64,000 nucleotides of DNA, taken from Cyathus striatus (lineage: Eukaryota; Basidiomycota; Agaricomycetes; Agaricales; Nidulariaceae). The stretch is from NCBI GenBank assembly GCA_025738555.1, contig JAOVFP010000016.1:3505357-3569356 (forward strand), given 5' to 3'. The position numbers and the translations under genes are program-made. Below are positions 59,743 through 64,000 of this stretch, piece by piece. The notes under the pieces are model-generated. The model worked only from the letters and a program-made list of their open reading frames with translations, was not told the DNA's origin and did no database searches. The stretch's first letter is position 1, and every line of letters begins with the position of its first letter.

Positions 59743-62524
59743 ATGTCAAATTATTTCAACAGGGCATCGAACTTCTCCATAAATCAGGCAAATTTCAATG
59801 AGTTTACTGGTGCGAAGTAGCTTTAAACATTCCCTTAGCACTTACTAATTACCTGCGATCTGTGAAGCGATTCAAAACGGAGTTTCGGGTACGTGGTGGA
59901 AAGTATAGACCTAGCAACCACGCTTATCATTTCCATCAGGATTACAATGGCTTTCTCAGTTTATGGCCCGAGGTGCATCCCATGATTCGAAGGACCAGTA
60001 CGACGCCCCCAAATGCCATCCGGACACTCGTACACAGCTCCTCGGTGATATTAATGAGTGGATTAAAATTACCGACAAAGAAACTGGTATCATGTTCCTG
60101 TACGGACCACCAGGATCTGGAAAATCCTGCATTGCGCGGTCCGTTTGCCAAGACACATCCTCAGAAGGAAGCTTGGGCGCTAGCTTCTTTTTCAGGAGAG
60201 GAACATCCGATCGAAACAATGCCGACAAGCTGTTTACCACCATAGCATATCAGCTTGCCATGGTGGACAAGGATCTGGGACAGCGTATACTGGCAGAAGT
60301 GGATCGTGATCCACAGATTGTTCATATGTCTCTGGAGGAGCAATTTCGAAGACTTATCTTCGAGCCTTGCTGCAGCATACCTAGGGATCGACTTCTTATC
60401 AAGGCGATTGTTATTGACGGATTAGATGAGTGTGAAGATGAAATTATGCAGGTTGCTATATTGAAGTTACTAGCCAAGGCTGTGCGGTATGAGGATTTCC
60501 TCTCGGCATCTTCATGACTAGTCGACCCGAACTCCATATACGAGAGGTGTTTGATACCAAAGAAATTATTTTCGCCACACAAGTCATCTCCTTGGATCGC
60601 ATTCCTGGTGTCTCCCAGGATATTCGGACCGTTTTAGAGAGTGGATTCAATCGAATCCTCAATGATCCTAGGTTTAGAAGGTGTCTCAAATCAGTTCCGC
60701 GACCTTGGCCGCCTCCAGATGCCATCAAAAAACTTGTTCAGCGTTCATCTTGTCAATTTATATACTCTGCAACGGTTCTCAAGTTCGTCTCAAGTCCAGA
60801 TCATAATCCTGCTTCTCAGCTTGAAATTGTGCTTGGAATTCGGGATAGTCGTGATAGTACTTCCCCCCTCGCAGACCTTGATCTACTTTATCGAGAGATA
60901 ATGTCTAGGGTTCCCCATCCGATGAGAACTGTTAAAGTGCTAGGGTATATTATTGCCATGAAACAACTAGGTCGCGAGAATAGAGCTGATGGAAAACTTA
61001 TGAGCCAGCATGTCCTAAGCTTCTCCTCAGATATTACGAGGGAAGTACTCCGTAATCAAAATAGGCTGCTACTTGTCATTGACCAGTTATTGGATTTCCC
61101 ACACGGAGAATCATACCTTGCGCTAAATCAATTGCATTCCCTCGTCTCACTCAATATTGGATCGAATTCTACTAGACGACATCTAGAAATAACATTTTAT
61201 CATAAATCATTTCAAGACTTTTTAACCACAAAAAAGCGGTCTGATATGTTCTACATCAATGTCCGGAGATTTCACTCTGACATTGCACAATCCTGTCTGG
61301 TACTTATGGGTCTCCCAAACTATCAAACGGATGAAGATCATGGTATGTCAAAAATATCTAAATTTCAATGTATCTAATTCTTATAGTTGGTTGGCTTTAC
61401 GCCTGCTTTCACTGGTATATACACTATGGAAGAAGCTCTCCTCCACCTGACCTACTTGCCTTCGATCCTGCTTTACGCAGATTTTTTTCTGGGTCTAAAC
61501 AACATTTATATGCTCCAAGTTTGAAAGCAGCTGTTGAAATGCTTGGCCTGCATAATAATCCAGCAATATTCTTAAAGGTGCCATGGGCTGGTGGAAATCT
61601 TCTAAAGTATGAAACACTCCCAGACGAAGAAATGTATTACACTACATTAGCAGCAAGTTGGATGATACATGTATGTTGACATATTTCAGTTAGCTTACTG
61701 TTTTTGACACATTCACTGTCATAGCGCAATGGTGTACCAGCGCAAATTGACTATTTCACGACATCATTTGCCTTTCCCACTTGGTTACAATACTTCCAGT
61801 CATTCAAGAATGATGCACTGGTGAAACAAATGATCGTAATGGTCTGTTTTAATATTTGGGGAGATGACAAGATACCATTCAACTATATGCACCGACTTGT
61901 GCAAGATGCTGGATACATTACAAGTCCTGATGCAGACCGAGCCGCAGAAATGGTACTACTTGCCATTAGTCACATCATCGGACTTTCCAGACATGTAGAA
62001 ACATTCCTATTTCACAGTGAATATTCTGGCCCCTTCCATTGCACACAAGATGAATATGTCGGTACATATTGCCATATGCTCACTACTTGCCGAAGGTTAT
62101 GTAATATCAAACACCTGACTGAATTTCTGGATGCATGGACGAGCAGATTAGAACGGTCAGTTTACACAGACGAAGTATTCAGTATCGCACATCCAGACCT
62201 ACTCAAGAGTCTGAAATCTGAAGCTCAGGAATTCCACGATAATGATATGTTCATCCAAAAACTTACTCATTTCTCTCACCGTTGTTTATTCTCTTGGTTT
62301 AAGGTACTCAATCACTCAATTCTGATATGTATATGGTGCAGCTAACTCTGGCTGTTTCATAGGAAATAAAATGTCCTCATGACATCACGGATTTATGGCA
62401 GAAGGCTTTTGAGAAAGCGCGAAGTTCAACGCTGGAAGGACTTACTGGTTACTCTTACTTCAATTGCGGCCCAACTTGTGAAACGTGCTCATTACAACTT
62501 ACTCGTGCAACTGGCAGTTCATAG
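59743..62524 (+). CDS. NACHT-domain STAND NTPase with a one-base frameshift
   Basis: Five exons (59743-59809, 59940-61342, 61387-61670, 61725-62303, 62363-62524) would give about 830 residues. Exon 1 encodes a short Asn/Phe-rich leader (MSNYFNRASNFSINQANFNE), usual for Agaricomycete NACHT proteins. The NTPase follows: CHPDTRTQLLGDINEW, Walker A LYGPPGSGKSCIARS, GASFFFRRG, KLFTTIAYQLA, Walker B KAIVIDGLDECED and the sensor-type motif FMTSRPELHIREVF. Between Walker B and that motif three T at 60496-60498 stand where four are needed, so exon 2 shifts frame. After the NTPase comes a helical region with HKSFQDFLTTKKR, then a C-terminal part without recognisable WD40, ankyrin or TPR repeats, ending with a Cys-rich piece (FNCGPTCETCSLQ). 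Such proteins act in non-self recognition and cell death in fungi; this role here is inferred. Junctions apart from the frameshift keep phase. Confidence 0.82.
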
Positions 62525-62935
62525 CGCAGTTTCTGGAAGATAACCTTTATTCCTGGTTTCAATTCCATTTTCTGTTAGGGGGGATGTACGGTCCCGGAAG
62601 AAAGTAAGTTTACATCGTTTATATGTTCTCTGAACCTAAACATTTATAGACATTTCAAATTTCGATCTATTATTCAACCTTTGCACACACATATATAGTT
62701 GAAGGCATTGTGCCAAAGTATACGTAGAAGATAAAATTATTGAACTTGTAAGCACCCGGGACTTCGCCAGGCAAGTCTGACATGACTCTCTGCGCATCAC
62801 CCTTCTCGAAATCCACCCATCCGTGTCTCCATCAAAAAATAACCCATACCGACACAATCCTACGACTTGACAATCTCAGTCTCTATAAACATAACCTCAA
62901 CTAACGATGCCCTCCCCGTTCCCGCCCATTGAGTG
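62525..62935. other. No supportable gene
   Basis: This is the 3' flank of the NACHT gene. A short C/T-rich stretch (62895-62930) precedes the P450 fragment. Confidence 0.5.
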
Positions 62936-64000
62936 GAAAGATGTACTATCGGCCCCCCAGAGATCCGTTCGAGTGTGCATCAACATAACGCTAGATGGTA
63001 CGCTAGCAGACAATGTAAGCCATAACTAGTACGTCTAGCATGATCAACGAGGATCGTCCCTAGCTCCAGCAGGAATGTATACGGCTTCTCATTGAAGTTT
63101 GAGGAGCATGCGCCTCACGAACATTAAACGGTCTACAATAACCTCAGGAGTGCCAGTGGATTGACAGCCGAAGGGAGATGCTAACACAGACGGCAACAGT
63201 CTCAATGTTTCTATAAAATAAAACCATTAGAAAGAGTGGTGGAAGAAAGGTCAAAGGGAACGTACCGTTAATAACAGCCATCTCTCTTATCTCTTCGTAC
63301 GTACGACACTTCTGCATACCAGCATTGTAGAGAACCTCTTGGCGCAGCTTTCTGGAGCCCTCAGGGTGTCGATTAAGGGAGTATATGCAGAACGTGAGTG
63401 CTGAAGCCTTATGCCTTTATCCTGCGTAGAAGTATCGAGTGAAGATCCAGGAGTAAGTGACGCACTGTATGGTGAACTGCAGTAAGTACATTTAACACTT
63501 CATCCTTGACCAATACCGGTTCTAACCAATGCACAATCAGCATATAACCTCAAAGAAAAGAAATCCGTACTACCCGAAGTAACAGTACAACAACGTCTCC
63601 TCTACCTGTCCTCCCAACTGCTCCCTTTTAGCATCCTTCACCGTCTTCCTCTCTACCGCCCTATACAACACAGAATCCAACTATACATTCACGACGCACA
63701 TATGCACCTTCGCCTTGTCCTCGAACACCTGTAAGAGAGACCATATCCACCCTCGCGCGTGATTGTTACTTCTTGTGCGCTGTGGAATGCTGCGGCGAAG
63801 AATCGTTCGGGGGTGCTGGGAAGGGAGAAGAGGAACACAGGAACAGGAGGAAAAGGTCACTGAAGAAGCGGAGAGGGTTGAGAGAGGTGTGGATTGTGCT
63901 GCCGGAGAGGAACGCAGTGCCTGTCTCGATGGTGTAGCGTTGCATTAGGTCCTGTTTGAGATGGTGTAAGTGCTGGTTGTAGAGTGTGTGGAAGGGAAAG
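62936..64000 (-). pseudogene. Decayed second copy of the CYP63-like P450, continuing past the window
   Basis: The stretch aligns along its length with 56570-57660 in the same orientation: for example GGCCCCCCAGAGATCCGTTC (62952) against the equivalent at 56580, the ExxR and I-helix exons at about 63130-63420, and TAGCGTTGCATTAGGTCCTG (63935) against 57598. It carries many small indels and substitutions (for example, loss of much of the WPSSDPNEK block near 63095), so no long frame survives. The heme exon equivalent at 56.4-56.5 kb is absent on its 3' side. The 5' part lies outside the window. Confidence 0.8.

Noticed and set aside
48000..64000. A biosynthetic gene cluster made of MDR, P450 and neighbours
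   Set aside because: No backbone enzyme (polyketide synthase, NRPS, terpene cyclase) or cluster regulator is present; the MDR copies are local duplicates.
1..64000. CRISPR arrays or prokaryotic operons
   Set aside because: The sequence is eukaryotic with spliceosomal introns; no regularly spaced identical repeats were seen.

Overview
This window is a stretch of nuclear genome from a filamentous basidiomycete, most likely an Agaricomycete; the species cannot be named from the sequence. The reasons are many short GT-AG introns (about 50-70 nt), a Plavaka-type transposase relic, and gene families typical of mushroom-forming fungi: a DUF6535 membrane protein, a NACHT NTPase, an F-box protein, a CYP63-like P450 and an expanded family of zinc-free MDR oxidoreductases. 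About a third is clearly genic; the rest is AT-rich, gene-poor sequence with decayed repeats. All exon models below were read by hand from splice sites, phase and family resemblance recalled from memory, without database searches. Layout: 1-6.5 kb holds a dead Plavaka transposon (nonsense codon, frameshifts, two inserted segments) with a divergent multi-exon gene on the minus strand that leaves the window at base 1. At 8.7-11.3 kb is a DUF6535 membrane protein whose frame is cut by one TAG. At 12.2-13.1 kb is a small lineage-type protein with three RSFPPWA repeats, followed at 14.0-15.5 kb by an F-box/LRR-like gene. A decayed MDR oxidoreductase (copy A) lies at 15.7-16.9 kb, next to a 1,048-bp element with terminal inverted repeats and TA target duplications (17,045-18,092). 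From 18.1 to 26.8 kb there is no convincing gene, but there is a cluster of degenerate tandem repeats near 22.8-23.8 kb. At 26.8-28.6 kb is a conserved-N-terminus, low-complexity protein; 28.6-38.4 kb is another gene desert. At 38.4-41.2 kb is an intact 8-exon MKT1 homologue, the clearest housekeeping gene here, followed by a C-terminal zinc-finger protein (41.9-42.7 kb) and another 5-kb desert. An intron-containing tRNA-Ala(CGC) sits at 47.7 kb. At 48.0-53.8 kb are three more copies of the MDR oxidoreductase: B (pseudogene) and C (intact) in tandem, and D (intact) in the opposite orientation. At 54.9-55.9 kb is a microbial-type PARG protein. At 56.1-58.7 kb is a CYP63-like P450, then a NACHT gene (59.7-62.5 kb), then a decayed second copy of the P450 running off the right edge. 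How the genes fit together: there is no evidence for one biosynthetic or defence cluster. The MDR and P450 loci record local duplication followed by decay of some copies. The P450 and the NACHT gene each carry one single-base deletion in a homopolymer and are otherwise intact, so real pseudogenisation and assembly error both remain possible. The most unusual items are the multi-exon gene facing the Plavaka relic, the TIR element at 17 kb, the MDR copy that has precisely lost one intron, and the NACHT gene lying between two copies of one P450.
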